A DNA stretch of 64,000 nucleotides from Jidongwangia harbinensis (GCF_020216025.1 NZ_JAIWNC010000011.1:1-64000), one strand, 5' to 3'; positions 18,608 through 27,283 are shown, numbered from the stretch's first letter. The notes: generated from the letters alone by a model not told the origin. Made by a program: numbers and translations.

Positions 18608-18750
18608 CCGGCCAGCCTCACCAGTGCACGTCTCAGCACGCCGCCATTGTCGTCCGGAACCCAGGTCACCACCAGCGCGGGTTCCTCGTACCGGGGATCC
18701 GGGGCGGCGCGGCCCGCCGGCGCGGTGGAGATGATCAGGGCGCCGTGCAC
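18604..18750 (-). CDS. Tiny ORF in PTS operon (48 aa)
   Basis: A 48-codon frame starting GTG (MHGALIISTAPAG) and ending RRALVRLAG. It begins 3 bases after the IIB stop and its TGA overlaps the IIA ATG (ATGA). That tight packing matches all other joints of this operon and argues that it is translated. I do not recognise a family. The sequence is neutral, with a hydrophobic start and VVTWVPDDNGG in the middle. It may be a small PTS accessory peptide or merely a coupling ORF. Confidence 0.5.
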   Translation of the reverse strand: MHGALIISTAPAGRAAPDPRYEEPALVVTWVPDDNGGVLRRALVRLAG

Positions 18751-18753
18751 CGC

Positions 18754-19074
18754 TCAACTCCCCCCGGCGTCGTCGACCCGGCCGCCGGTCCGCACGGCCG
18801 TCACCACCCGGGCCACCGCCGGGTCGCCGAGGAACAGGCGGAACCCGACCACCACCGAGCCCGGCGCACGGGACCGGGCCCGCGCGGTGAGCGCGGTGTG
18901 GCAGAGCACCACGTCCGCGTCGGCCGGAATGGCGCCGACCGGGTGATGCTCCACCACCACCGGACAGCTGCCGAGCTGCCGCCGGAGCTGACCCGCCAGC
19001 ATCACGCTGCTGCCCATCCCGGCGTCGCAGGCGACCACCACCTTGCGGACGTTCCGGCCGTCGATGCCGGTCAT
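18754..19074 (-). CDS. PTS mannitol-type IIB component
   Basis: A 106-residue IIB protein. The phospho-Cys is Cys16 in VVVACDAGMGSSVM, identical in pattern to the mannitol IIB active loop of E. coli MtlA (CDAGMGSS). It receives phosphate from IIA and phosphorylates mannitol bound in IIC. In most bacteria this domain is fused to IIC; here it is a separate gene overlapping IIC by 4 bases (ATGA). ATG 19074 sits in that overlap. Confidence 0.92.
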   Translation of the reverse strand: MTGIDGRNVRKVVVACDAGMGSSVMLAGQLRRQLGSCPVVVEHHPVGAIPADADVVLCHTALTARARSRAPGSVVVGFRLFLGDPAVARVVTAVRTGGRVDDAGGS

Positions 19075-20171
19075 CGCTCCGCTCCGCCCGTCCGACCGGC
19101 GTCCTCGTCGCCGTCCCGGCGGCCGAGGCCGAGCAGCAGCGATCCCACCGCGAACGACACGCCGGTGGCGACCACCACGCCGGCCAGCACCCCCGGGTGC
19201 GCGCCGCGCGGGCTGTTGGCGAGGTACGCGAAGATGCTGCCCGGCGACGGCGTGGCGACCAGGCCGGCCCCGGTCACCATGAATGTCACGATGCCGGCCC
19301 CGCCGCCGGCGATCGCGGCACCCACCAGGCTGGGCTTCATCAGCACGTACGGGAAGTAGATCTCGTGGATGCCGCCGAGGAACTGGATCGCCGTGGCAGC
19401 GGGCACGCTGGGCCGCAACGCCCGCGGGCCGAAGCACAGGTAGGCCAGCAGGATGCCGAGGCCGGGACCCGGATTCGTCTCCAGCAGGAACAGGATCGAG
19501 CGGCCGGTCTCGGCGGACTCGGCCACCCCGAGCGGTCCGAGCACGCCGTGGTTGATCGCGTTGTTCAGGAACAGCACCTTGGCCGGTTCGATCAGCAGGG
19601 CCGCCGCGGGCAGCAGGTCGTGCCGGATCAGCGCGTCGACCCCGGCGCCGGCGGCGTCGGTGAACACCCGCATCACCGGCCCGATCGCGAGCACACCGGC
19701 GATCGCCGCCAGCGCGCCCACGATCCCGGCGGTGAAGTTGTCGATCAACATCTCGAAGCCGGGCCGGACCCGTTCGGTGGTGGCCCGGTCGACCAGCTTC
19801 AACAGGTACGCGGTGAGCGGCCCGGCCACCATCGCCCCGAAGAACATCGGCGAGTCCGCGCCGACCACGACGCCGACCGTGGCGACCGCGCCCACCACCG
19901 CGCCGCGCTGGCCGTGCACCATCCGCCCGCCGGTGTATCCGATCAGGACCGGCAGCAGGACGTGGACCGTCGGGTCGACGAGCACGGCGAGCTGCTCGTT
20001 CGGCAGCCAGCCGTCCGGGATGAACAGCGCGGTGATCAGGCCCCACGCGATGAAGGCGGCGATGTTGGGCATCACCATGCCGGCGAGGTGGCCGCCGAAC
20101 CGCTGCACCCGGGCCTTGAACCCGGCGTCGCCCGCGGCCGGCGCCGGGGCGTACAGCTCAGCCACGGGCAT
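19071..20171 (-). CDS. mtlA: PTS mannitol-type IIC permease
   Basis: A 366-residue inner-membrane sugar channel of the mannitol family. It has multiple hydrophobic helices; GHLAGMVMPNIAAFIAWG opens the first. The conserved GIHE substrate motif is present in LGGIHEIYFPYVLM, and LNNAINHGVLGPLG is family-typical. The C-terminus ends without the IIB domain, which is encoded by the next gene. The start (ATG 20171) follows GAGGAGCT. A near-consensus promoter lies about 85 bases upstream. No mannitol-1-phosphate dehydrogenase (mtlD) is near. Confidence 0.92.
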   Translation of the reverse strand: MPVAELYAPAPAAGDAGFKARVQRFGGHLAGMVMPNIAAFIAWGLITALFIPDGWLPNEQLAVLVDPTVHVLLPVLIGYTGGRMVHGQRGAVVGAVATVGVVVGADSPMFFGAMVAGPLTAYLLKLVDRATTERVRPGFEMLIDNFTAGIVGALAAIAGVLAIGPVMRVFTDAAGAGVDALIRHDLLPAAALLIEPAKVLFLNNAINHGVLGPLGVAESAETGRSILFLLETNPGPGLGILLAYLCFGPRALRPSVPAATAIQFLGGIHEIYFPYVLMKPSLVGAAIAGGGAGIVTFMVTGAGLVATPSPGSIFAYLANSPRGAHPGVLAGVVVATGVSFAVGSLLLGLGRRDGDEDAGRTGGAER

Positions 20172-20256
20172 AGCTCCTCACTGCGACCGGGAGGGCCACC
20201 CCGGTGATCGACAGTGGAGGGCGGAGCACGGACCGCCGGGGAGGTGCGGTGGGACC

Positions 20257-20285
20257 GTTGTACCGACGGGATCACCCAGTGTCAA
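20257..20285 (-). promoter_or_regulatory. Housekeeping promoter of the PTS operon
   Basis: On the minus strand TTGACA (20285-20280), a 17-base spacer, and TACAAC (20262-20257). This is the best sigma-70-type promoter in the window. It leaves a leader of about 80 bases before the IIC start, room for a regulator site. Confidence 0.75.
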
Positions 20286-20331
20286 CGGGTTCCCGGCCGG
20301 CGTTCTCCGGCCGGACGCGCACCGGCGCCGG

Positions 20332-21033
20332 TCAGGGGAGATATTCCTCCGGGCGGGACGACCTGCTGCCCGCGTCCTTGTTCCGCCCGAACAGCTTCCA
20401 GCCGCGCCGCTTCGGCTCGTTCTCCCGGCGGGTCTCGCCGTTCAGCACGGCCAGGCGGTGCTGGGCGACCGGGTTCTCCGGTTCCAGGCGCAACGAGGTC
20501 AGCAGCGCCTGCCGGGCCTGGTCGGCGTGCCCGAGGGCGTCCAGCGCCACGCCGTGGGTGAAGTAGTAGTGCGCCTCGTCCGGGGCCAGCCCGATGGCGG
20601 TCCGCGCGGCCTGCTCGGCGTCGGCGGTCTGCCGGTCCGCGGCCAGCAGCGCCCACGCCACCCGGTCGTGCCAGAGCGGGTTCTGCGGCTCCGCGATGAC
20701 CGCCCGGTACGCCATCGCGACCGCCTCGTCGTGCCGGCCCAGCAGCGTCAGCGCCCGGCTCGCCGCGCCCACCGGACGCGGGTCCTCCGGCGCCAGCCGG
20801 ATCGCCCGGCCGGCCGCGTCCAGGGCGGCGTCGACCTGGTCCAGCACCAGGCGGATGCGGGCCATCAAAATCCAGCCGGCCGCGGTGTCCGGGTCCTCGG
20901 CCAGCACGGTCTCCAGCAGCGCGGCGGCCCGCCCGGGGTCGACCCGTTCGAACAGCGCCGCGGCACGAGCCACCCCCAGTTCGGTGGGGGACATGCCCTC
21001 GGTGGTCGCCGGGAACCGGGCGAGGTCGGTCAT
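20332..21033 (-). CDS. TPR-repeat protein
   Basis: A 233-residue soluble protein made mostly of tetratricopeptide repeats. Helix-pair units recur at about 34-residue spacing (AAALLETVLAEDPDTAAGW, AIRLAPEDPRPV, AYRAVIAEPQNPLWH, AARTAIGLAPDEAHY, LLTSLRLEPENPVA). The C-terminal 35 residues are basic and polar (RRGWKLFGRNKD). TPRs mediate protein contacts; no partner can be named. It lies upstream of the PTS operon on the same strand, but a GC-rich hairpin and the PTS promoter separate them. Confidence 0.8.
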   Translation of the reverse strand: MTDLARFPATTEGMSPTELGVARAAALFERVDPGRAAALLETVLAEDPDTAAGWILMARIRLVLDQVDAALDAAGRAIRLAPEDPRPVGAASRALTLLGRHDEAVAMAYRAVIAEPQNPLWHDRVAWALLAADRQTADAEQAARTAIGLAPDEAHYYFTHGVALDALGHADQARQALLTSLRLEPENPVAQHRLAVLNGETRRENEPKRRGWKLFGRNKDAGSRSSRPEEYLP

Positions 21034-21134
21034 CGGACTGCTCCGGGCAGCGGGAGGATGCGGCTCACACGGCCATCATCGGCAACCGGCGGCGGCGATC
21101 TGAGCGGAATCGGGTTTTCTCCCCCGGTCAGGCG

Positions 21135-21854
21135 TCACCGGTGGACGCCGGGGCCGGCGGGTCCGCGGGCGTGGGCGGGCACGGCGGCGTAGGCGCGCAC
21201 CGGGAAGGTGCCGAACGCCGCGACCCGGGGCGGCGCCGCGGTGAACCGGGCCCCGGTCGGCGGCAGGCCGGACAGCCCGGTCAGGTGCTCCACGACCGGT
21301 ATGCCGGCGGCGAGCAGGATGCTGTGCGCGGGCCGCGCTCCCCCGTTGCCGGGTGCGACGTCGTCGATGTTGACCGCATCGATGCCGACCAGCACGGCGC
21401 CGCGCTCCGCCAGCCAGGTGGCGCCCGCCGCGGTCAGGTACGGCGCGTCCTCGACGTACCGGGGAGTACCCCAGTGCCGGTCGCCGCCGGTGTGCAGCAG
21501 CACCGCCCGGCCCGCCACGTCGAGCGGGGCCAGCACGTCGACGTCCACGCCCCGGACCCCGCTGCCGGCCGTGCGGACCACCACGGTGGGCAGGTCGACG
21601 AGTCGCTCCAGCGGCAGCCCGGCCAGGTCGGTGCCGTCGGCGTACCGGTGGTACGGGCTGTCCAGGTACGTACCGGTGTTGCCGACCATGGAGATCCGGT
21701 CGATGGCGAACTCGACGCCCTCGGCGTAGGTGGCGCGGGAGGCCTCCCGGGTCAGGTGCGGCGTGATCTCCGGCCCCGGCAGCCCCGGATAGGTGATCAT
21801 GCCGGCCGAGATCACGTGGCTGAGTTCCACCCAGCTGGGCCGGTCCGCCGGCAT
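21135..21854 (-). CDS. Cyclase-family (KynB-like) putative metal hydrolase
   Basis: A 239-residue member of the cyclase/kynurenine-formamidase fold. It begins WVELSHVISAGMITYPG, the usual start of the family. The metal motif normally HxGTHxDxPxH is here NTGTYLDSPYH, so two metal-binding His are replaced by Asn and Tyr while the Asp and last His remain. GIDAVNIDD and PAHSILLAAGIPVVEHLT are typical. Activity may therefore differ from formamidase. ATG 21854 is chosen because the family start lies directly after it. It follows the GDT1 gene by 8 bases and may share its riboswitch-controlled message. Confidence 0.8.
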   Translation of the reverse strand: MPADRPSWVELSHVISAGMITYPGLPGPEITPHLTREASRATYAEGVEFAIDRISMVGNTGTYLDSPYHRYADGTDLAGLPLERLVDLPTVVVRTAGSGVRGVDVDVLAPLDVAGRAVLLHTGGDRHWGTPRYVEDAPYLTAAGATWLAERGAVLVGIDAVNIDDVAPGNGGARPAHSILLAAGIPVVEHLTGLSGLPPTGARFTAAPPRVAAFGTFPVRAYAAVPAHARGPAGPGVHR

Positions 21855-21862
21855 GTGGCCTC

Positions 21863-22450
21863 CTAGCTCAGCTGACTGACCGCCTCGGCGAGGAGCCAGA
21901 TCCCGAAGATAGCGAAGAGCGCCGCGGCGCCGTACCTGATGACCTTTTCCGGCAGGTGCCGCCCGAGCAACCGGCCGACCAGGATCGCCAGCGCGTCCGC
22001 GGCCACCATGCCGACCGTGGAGCCGACCCAGGTGCCGAACCAGCCGTACTGGGTGGCCAGCGTGATCGTCGCCAGCATCGTCTTGTCGCCCAGCTCGGCC
22101 AGGAAGAACGCACCGCCGACGGCCAGGATGGCGGAACCGGTCGAGCGTTCCGCCTTGCCCTTCTCCTCGTCGGTCAGCGAGTCGCCGCGCAGCGTCCACG
22201 CGCCGAACGCCAGGAACGCGATGCCGGCGACCAGCGAGATCCAGCCGGTGGGGAGCGTGGCGCCCAGGCCGAACCCGATGCCGACCGAGACCAGGTGCAC
22301 CACGGCGGTGGCCACGGTGATGCCGATCAGCACCGGCCAGGTCCGGAACCGGGTGGCGAAGGTCATCGCCATGAGCTGGGACTTGTCGCCGAGTTCGGCG
22401 ACGAAGATGACCGCGAAGCTGACCGCGGTCGCGACCAGAAAACCTTCCAC
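21863..22450 (-). CDS. GDT1/TMEM165-family manganese exporter
   Basis: A 195-residue inner-membrane cation exporter of the UPF0016/GDT1 family. It has six hydrophobic helices in two halves, each with the signature ELGDK: VAELGDKSQL (residues 18-27) and LAELGDKTML in the second half. Bacterial members export Mn2+ and some are under the yybP-ykoY riboswitch, which is present here. Start GTG 22450 is inferred from the family start (MEGFLVATAVSFAVIF) and its place after the riboswitch. Oddly, the same frame is open upstream all the way through the riboswitch into the alpha/beta-hydrolase. Confidence 0.9.
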   Translation of the reverse strand: MEGFLVATAVSFAVIFVAELGDKSQLMAMTFATRFRTWPVLIGITVATAVVHLVSVGIGFGLGATLPTGWISLVAGIAFLAFGAWTLRGDSLTDEEKGKAERSTGSAILAVGGAFFLAELGDKTMLATITLATQYGWFGTWVGSTVGMVAADALAILVGRLLGRHLPEKVIRYGAAALFAIFGIWLLAEAVSQLS

Positions 22451-22519
22451 AGATGCCTCCCGAAGAACGACCGGGAGGGGGCGCGGGGCGACCTCGACCC
22501 GGCCGTGCGAACACAGCCA

Positions 22520-22620
22520 GAGCCGAAGGTCTCGTCCGCCTCGATGAGGCCGCGCGGCCGGAGACGCGAGCGTCTCAGCGTGTCGACCGCGACATTGAGG
22601 ACTACTCCCCTTCGCAGGCG
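22520..22620 (-). ncRNA. yybP-ykoY manganese riboswitch
   Basis: On the minus strand the hallmark GGGGAGTAG (22610-22602) follows CGAAGG, and GACGAGACCTTCGG (22536-22523) closes the element; CGAAGG (22614-22609) pairs with CCTTCG (22529-22524) as helix P1. Between them ACGCTGAGACGC and a GAGACGC/GCGTCTC hairpin (22561-22576) fit the conserved inner loop and P3. The position directly upstream of a GDT1-type Mn exporter fits the known distribution of this class. It is recognised from memory of the motif and has not been scored with a covariance model. Confidence 0.8.
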
Positions 22621-22804
22621 CCAGCCTAGCCGAGAGATCGGCCGGAAGCCCCTGGTGGTGGGGCGGGTCACCCGCCGCGGCGGGGCCGGCCGCGGGGGGC
22701 GGGGCCGGCGCGGCCCGGCCGCGCCGGCCGCGGAGCGTCGGGGGCCGCCCCCGGCCGGTGACCGCGGTGTCCCGCCGGCTCTGGGCCGCGGACACGGCCG
22801 GCGG

Positions 22805-24304
22805 CGGGAGCGGCCGGCACTTCACGTCGGAGGAGTTCCCCTTGACCCGCCGGGGCAGGGTGCCGTCGGCCAGGTAGGCCGCGATGGCCCCGTCCACGCA
22901 CGCGTTGCCGAACAGCGAACCGGCGTGGGTGGTCCCGCCGACCCCCTCGATCAGCACCGACCGCGGGAACCGCTTGCGGACCGCGAGCGCGCCGCTGAAC
23001 GGCGTGGCCGCATCCAGCGTCTCGCTGATCAGCAGCACCGGCGGCGTCTTCGCGCCGTCCACCCGGGCCGGCGTGCCCGGCTTCGCGGCCCAGCTCCGGC
23101 AGGGCGCGTTGAACCAGGCGTTGCCCCAGGTCATGAACGGCGCGCGGGCGTGGATGCGCCAGTGGTCCCGCTTCCATTGCGACCAGGACCGCGGCCACCG
23201 GGTATCCGTGCACTGCACCGCGAGGTAGATCGCGTACCCGTTGTCGGAGCCCTCGGTCTGCGGGTTGCTCTCGTCGTAGAGGGCCTTGAGCGGTGCCGGG
23301 TCCCGGCGGTGCACCCAGCCGGCGAACGCCTCGGCGACCGCCCGCCAGCCGAAGACGTAGTAGCCCGCCTGCACGAACACGTCGGTCAGCTCGGCCGGGC
23401 CGATCACCCCGCCGGCCGGTTTCCGGGCGAGGTCCCGTTGCACCGCGTAGAACCGTTTCTCCACCGCGGTGCCGGTGGTGCCGAGCCGATAGACGGCGTG
23501 GTGGTCGGCCAGCCAGTCGAAGTAGACCTTGATGTTGCGGTCGAACGCGCGGTTCTGGTCGAGGTTGGCGTCGTACCAGACCCGGCGCGGGTCGACCACG
23601 CCGTCGAACACCATCCGGCGGACCCGCGCCGGGTACCGGGTGGCGTAGACCTGGCCGAGGTAGGTGCCGTACGAGAAGCCGTAGAAGTTGATCTTTTCGG
23701 CGCCGAGCGCGCGGCGGAGCAGATCCATGTCCTGCACCGTGTCGGTGGTCTTGAGGTGACCGAGCAGCGGGCCACCCGCCTTGGCGCAGGCCTTGGCGTA
23801 TCCGGCGCTCCGGGCCAGCCAGGCCTTCTCGATCGCCGCGGTGGACGGCACGAACGGCGGCCGGCGGTAACCGGCGTAGTCGCCGTCGCAGGCCAGCGCC
23901 GGCACGCTGCGGCCGACCCCGCGCGGGTCGAAACCGATCCAGTCGTACGAGGCACCGGCGCCGCCGGGCACGAAGTTGCCGAGCACCGACAGGACCTGCC
24001 CGGCCCCGCCGGGCCCGCCCGGGTTGACCAGCATGACCCCCTGGTACGGCTCACGGGTGTGCCGGATCCGGGAGATCGCCAGCCGGATGGTGGGACCGTA
24101 CGGGCGGGCGTGGTCCAGCGGCACGGTCAGGAACCCGCACTCGGCCCGGTAGTTCTGCAGCACGGTGTCGGCGCAGGCCCCCCAGGCGATGGCGGACACA
24201 GATCTGGGCGCGCTGCGATCCGGCTGCGCGGACGCCGCGGGCGCGGCCACCGCCCCGCCCACCAGCAGGCCGACCGTGGCGACGAGCGCCATAGCTCTTC
24301 TCAT
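22805..24304 (-). CDS. Secreted alpha/beta-hydrolase (tripeptidyl-aminopeptidase-like), no own stop codon
   Basis: An exported serine hydrolase of the SlpD/SlpE-TAP family. Signal peptide residues 1-26. Oxyanion region VNPGGPGGAG; nucleophile Ser211 in YGFSYGTYLG; Asp431 in ETLDAATP; His460 in GGTTHAGS followed by the TAP-like C-terminal domain with GNACVDGAIAAYLADG. Homologues end near residue 500. Here the frame has no stop there: it runs on through low-complexity sequence and the riboswitch and ends only at the GDT1 stop (21863), giving an 813-residue frame from ATG 24304. The coordinates given mark the hydrolase part. Either a stop was lost, a frameshift exists, or the genes are read through. 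Confidence 0.8.
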
Positions 24305-24426
24305 ACCCTTATGTTCCGGTCTGGGCGATTTAGCGGCGGGACGGCGCGCGGATCGGGAGGGTGATTCCCCGGACGCGCCCGGGTGACATTCCGTCCGCAC
24401 CCGGGCGGGAATGTCACGATGCGAGC

Positions 24427-25332
24427 ATGGACCAGCAGACGTTCTGGGATCTGGTCGGCGCGGTCGGGCGGGATCCGGCCGCCGACGCGTACGACCGGCT
24501 CACCGACGCGCTGTCCGACCACAGCGCCGACGACATCCGCGACTTCGCCGACCACCTCGCCCGGGCGCTGTACGACCTCGACACCCCGGCGCACTACCGG
24601 GCCGCCGCCGGCGAGGAGTTCCTCGGCGTCCGGTGCGCCGTGGTGGCCGCCGGCGAACAGGCGTACCGGCGGGTGCTGGCCAGTCCCCCGGCGCTGACCC
24701 GCTTCGCGCACCGCACACCGGCCGGATGCGCGCTGCTGCCGGTCGCCGAACGGGCGTACCGGATCGCCACCCGCCGGCCGTGGGACCACCGCACCCCGGT
24801 CTGCCCGGAGACCGGCTCGAACGCCGACGCCTGGGCGGTCTCCTGGCTGCACCCGCTGATGGGCACCACCCGCGACGGCCAGGCACCCCAGGCCTACATG
24901 ACCGCGCTGCTGCACGTGGTGGTCGCGCTCGACGTGGACCCGGCCTGGCAGGCGTGGTGGCGCCGGTCCGGCGTCGCCACCTGCGAACTCGGCATCGTGG
25001 CCGAGGGCCGGCTCGACCACCTGCGGCCCAGCGCGGACATTCGCAAGATCGACGACAAGGTACGGGCCAACTTCACCTGCGCGCTGCCCGCCTCGGCCGG
25101 CTCCCGCCCGGAAGACCTGCTGGTCCTGGCCGTCGGCGAGGTGACCGGGATGTTCGAGGTGATCCGGGAGGCGATCGGCCTGCCCGGACTGCCGCCGCTG
25201 CCGCCGCTGCCGGAGCTGCCGGCCGACGTCCGCAAGGTCGAGGTGACCACCCGGGCGCTGCCGTCGGTGCCCCGGGAGCTGGAGCAGCAGGGCTACCTGA
25301 CGCTGGCCCAGATCCAGGAGTTCTTCGGCTGA
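24427..25332 (+). CDS. DUF4240 protein
   Basis: A 301-residue cytoplasmic protein. The N-terminal part starts MDQQTFWDLVGAVG and continues with DDIRDFADHLARALYDLDT, the typical opening of DUF4240, an actinobacterial family of unknown function. The rest has no recognised domain; it contains a Pro/Leu stretch LPPLPPLPELPADVRKVEV near residue 260. ATG 24427 is chosen because it starts the domain. The upstream hydrolase is divergent, leaving a shared 120-base promoter region. Confidence 0.75.
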   Translation: MDQQTFWDLVGAVGRDPAADAYDRLTDALSDHSADDIRDFADHLARALYDLDTPAHYRAAAGEEFLGVRCAVVAAGEQAYRRVLASPPALTRFAHRTPAGCALLPVAERAYRIATRRPWDHRTPVCPETGSNADAWAVSWLHPLMGTTRDGQAPQAYMTALLHVVVALDVDPAWQAWWRRSGVATCELGIVAEGRLDHLRPSADIRKIDDKVRANFTCALPASAGSRPEDLLVLAVGEVTGMFEVIREAIGLPGLPPLPPLPELPADVRKVEVTTRALPSVPRELEQQGYLTLAQIQEFFG

Positions 25333-25756
25333 CGCCCGGGCCGGATCGCGTTCGGGCCGGACCCGCATGCCGCAGCACTGCCGGGCGTCGGTGGAACACC
25401 AGCGTGGTTACGATCCCCGGTATACCGACGCTGGTGTTCCACTGGAGCGCTCCAGTGGCACACCGGCGTCGTTCTGGCGCCCGCACAACGACGGTAGCGT
25501 TCCACTGAGGACGGTCGTCCGACCCGGCGGCGGCGCGCACCCCGCCAACCCCTCGCGGGCCGGACGGATGTGTGGGGGTGCGGTGTGCAGCTCGCCCTAG
25601 CTCTCCACGTTGTTCGAGCCGCGTCAGCGCGTGTGGCGGCGTGGTCCGCTCCGCACCAACACTCCACACGGCCGGTCACCCTCGAGGCGAGCACCGAGCC
25701 GCCCGCAGGCCCCGCCATCCGTGACGGACCGGGTCATCCGGACACCGACGGCGCCG
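25333..25756. other. Intergenic region with nested inverted repeats
   Basis: No gene is supported in this 424-base stretch between the convergent DUF4240 gene and APC permease. The left part holds the four-copy inverted element described separately. The right part (25508-25756) is G-rich and non-coding; it contains GAGCCGCGTC, a word also present at the 61-bp repeats near 2.2 kb and at 12.95 kb. Confidence 0.5.
25391..25507. repeat. Four alternating copies of a ~20-bp element (BIME-like)
   Basis: Unit A-left 25391-25405 pairs perfectly over 15 bases with A-right 25428-25442. A perfect 20-bp palindrome (25439-25458, CCACTGGAGCGCTCCAGTGG) joins A to B. B-left 25453-25473 pairs with B-right 25487-25507 at 16 of 21 positions. 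All four arms are versions of AGTGGAACACCAGCGTCG in alternating orientation, so the RNA can form two hairpins or one long one. It lies between convergent genes and may act as a bidirectional terminator or be a mobile palindromic repeat. Confidence 0.8.
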
Positions 25757-27283
25757 TCAACGCTTGACCCGCTCGGGACGGTGCGCGCCGGGCGCCCGCT
25801 GCTTCGGCACCGACTGCTTGGGTACGGACGGCGTCCCCACCACGGCCGAGCCGCCCAGTCCGATCCCGGCGTACCGGATCGGTCGCGCCTTCCGCAACCC
25901 GTGGCCGTAGCCCATCCCGGCGAGCAGCACCAGGGCGTACCCGGCCGGCACGATCCAGACCAGCGGCGCCCGACCGGGCACGCCGAGCAGCGTGGGCAGC
26001 TGGGCGAACGCCAGGTAGGCCAGCGCGCCCAGGCCCACCGTGGCGAGCCCGGGCGCGAGGAACCGTACCCACACGTTCTCGCCGCTCGGTGACCGGTTGA
26101 GGAAGATCAGGGTGGCCAGGGCGGTGGCGGTGAGCAGCAGGAACATGCCGAGCGCGCCGGTGACGGTGAGCCAGCGGACCATCTCGGTCGGCGGGTCCGG
26201 GTCCAGGACGGCCGCCGTGACGATCGCGGCGGCGGCGATCGTGCTCTGGGTCAGTGACGCGGCGCGCGGGGCGGACGTCCGGCGGCGGGCGCGACCGAGC
26301 GGCCGGGGCAGCAGTCCCTCGCGGCTGAGCGCGAACGCGTACCGGGCGATCACGTGGTGCAGGGCGACGAGCCCGGCGAGCAGGCCGGTGAGCACCAGCA
26401 TCCGGCCCAGTGTCACCGCCCACGGCGCGAACCGTTCGCCGGTCAGGTCGAACCACAACTCCGGGCCGCGGGCCGCGGCCAGCGCGGCGACCTGCGGGCC
26501 GGCGGCCACGCTCATCGCCCAGGACGCGATCGGATAGAGCACGGCGAGCAGGAGCACGACGGCGTACGTGGACCGGCCGGACCGGCGCGGGCGGATCGCC
26601 TCCTCGCCGAACGCCGCGGTGGCCTCGAAGCCGACGAACGCGAACGCGGCGGCCACCAGCAGCAGGCCGAGGGCGGGCCGGTCGGCCGGGCCGCCGGGTG
26701 GCACCATGCCGGCCCAGGTGATCCGGCCGTCCGACGGGTGCAGCAGGCTCGCGACGGCCACTCCGCCGATCACCGCCAGTTCCACCAGGACCAGCAGGCC
26801 GAGCAGGCCGGCGACGACGTCGACGCGGGCCGTTCCGCAGACCGCCACCACCAGCCAGCAGATCGCCGCCACCAGCCACCAGGGCGCGGCCGCCCCGAAC
26901 CAGGCGGTCAGCAGCGGCGCGGCCGCGGCACCGACCGCGCCGTACAGGCCGATCTGCAGGGCGTGGTAGGCGATCAGCGCGACCCAGGCGCCGCCGACGC
27001 CGACCGGGCGGCCGAGGCCACGGGCGATGAACGCGTAGAGCGCGCCGGCGTGCGGGCCGCGACCGGACATGGCCGCGTAGCCGGTGGCGAAGCACAGCAC
27101 GATCAGGCCGACCGCGACGAAGCCGGCCGGGACGAAGCCGGTCTCGCCGCGGGCGTGTGCGGCCGGCACGGCCGTGGTGACCACGGTGAGCGGGGTGGTG
27201 GCGGCGAGGGCGAGCAGGACCAGGGACAGGGAGCCGAGACGGCCGGTGGCGAGCGTCCACGTCGATGCATCCTGGGGGGCCAC
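25757..27283 (-). CDS. APC-superfamily amino-acid permease
   Basis: A 508-residue inner-membrane transporter with about 12 hydrophobic helices. The first helix LVLLALAATTPLTVVTTAV and the conserved AFVGFEATAAFGEEAIRPRR (helix 6 and loop) are typical of APC permeases with an amino-acid or amine substrate. The N-terminus is short and the C-terminus is a basic, disordered tail with a repeated SVPKQ. No enzyme gene is adjacent to hint at the substrate. A stable hairpin just upstream ends the polyol operon. Confidence 0.85.
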   Translation of the reverse strand: MAPQDASTWTLATGRLGSLSLVLLALAATTPLTVVTTAVPAAHARGETGFVPAGFVAVGLIVLCFATGYAAMSGRGPHAGALYAFIARGLGRPVGVGGAWVALIAYHALQIGLYGAVGAAAAPLLTAWFGAAAPWWLVAAICWLVVAVCGTARVDVVAGLLGLLVLVELAVIGGVAVASLLHPSDGRITWAGMVPPGGPADRPALGLLLVAAAFAFVGFEATAAFGEEAIRPRRSGRSTYAVVLLLAVLYPIASWAMSVAAGPQVAALAAARGPELWFDLTGERFAPWAVTLGRMLVLTGLLAGLVALHHVIARYAFALSREGLLPRPLGRARRRTSAPRAASLTQSTIAAAAIVTAAVLDPDPPTEMVRWLTVTGALGMFLLLTATALATLIFLNRSPSGENVWVRFLAPGLATVGLGALAYLAFAQLPTLLGVPGRAPLVWIVPAGYALVLLAGMGYGHGLRKARPIRYAGIGLGGSAVVGTPSVPKQSVPKQRAPGAHRPERVKR

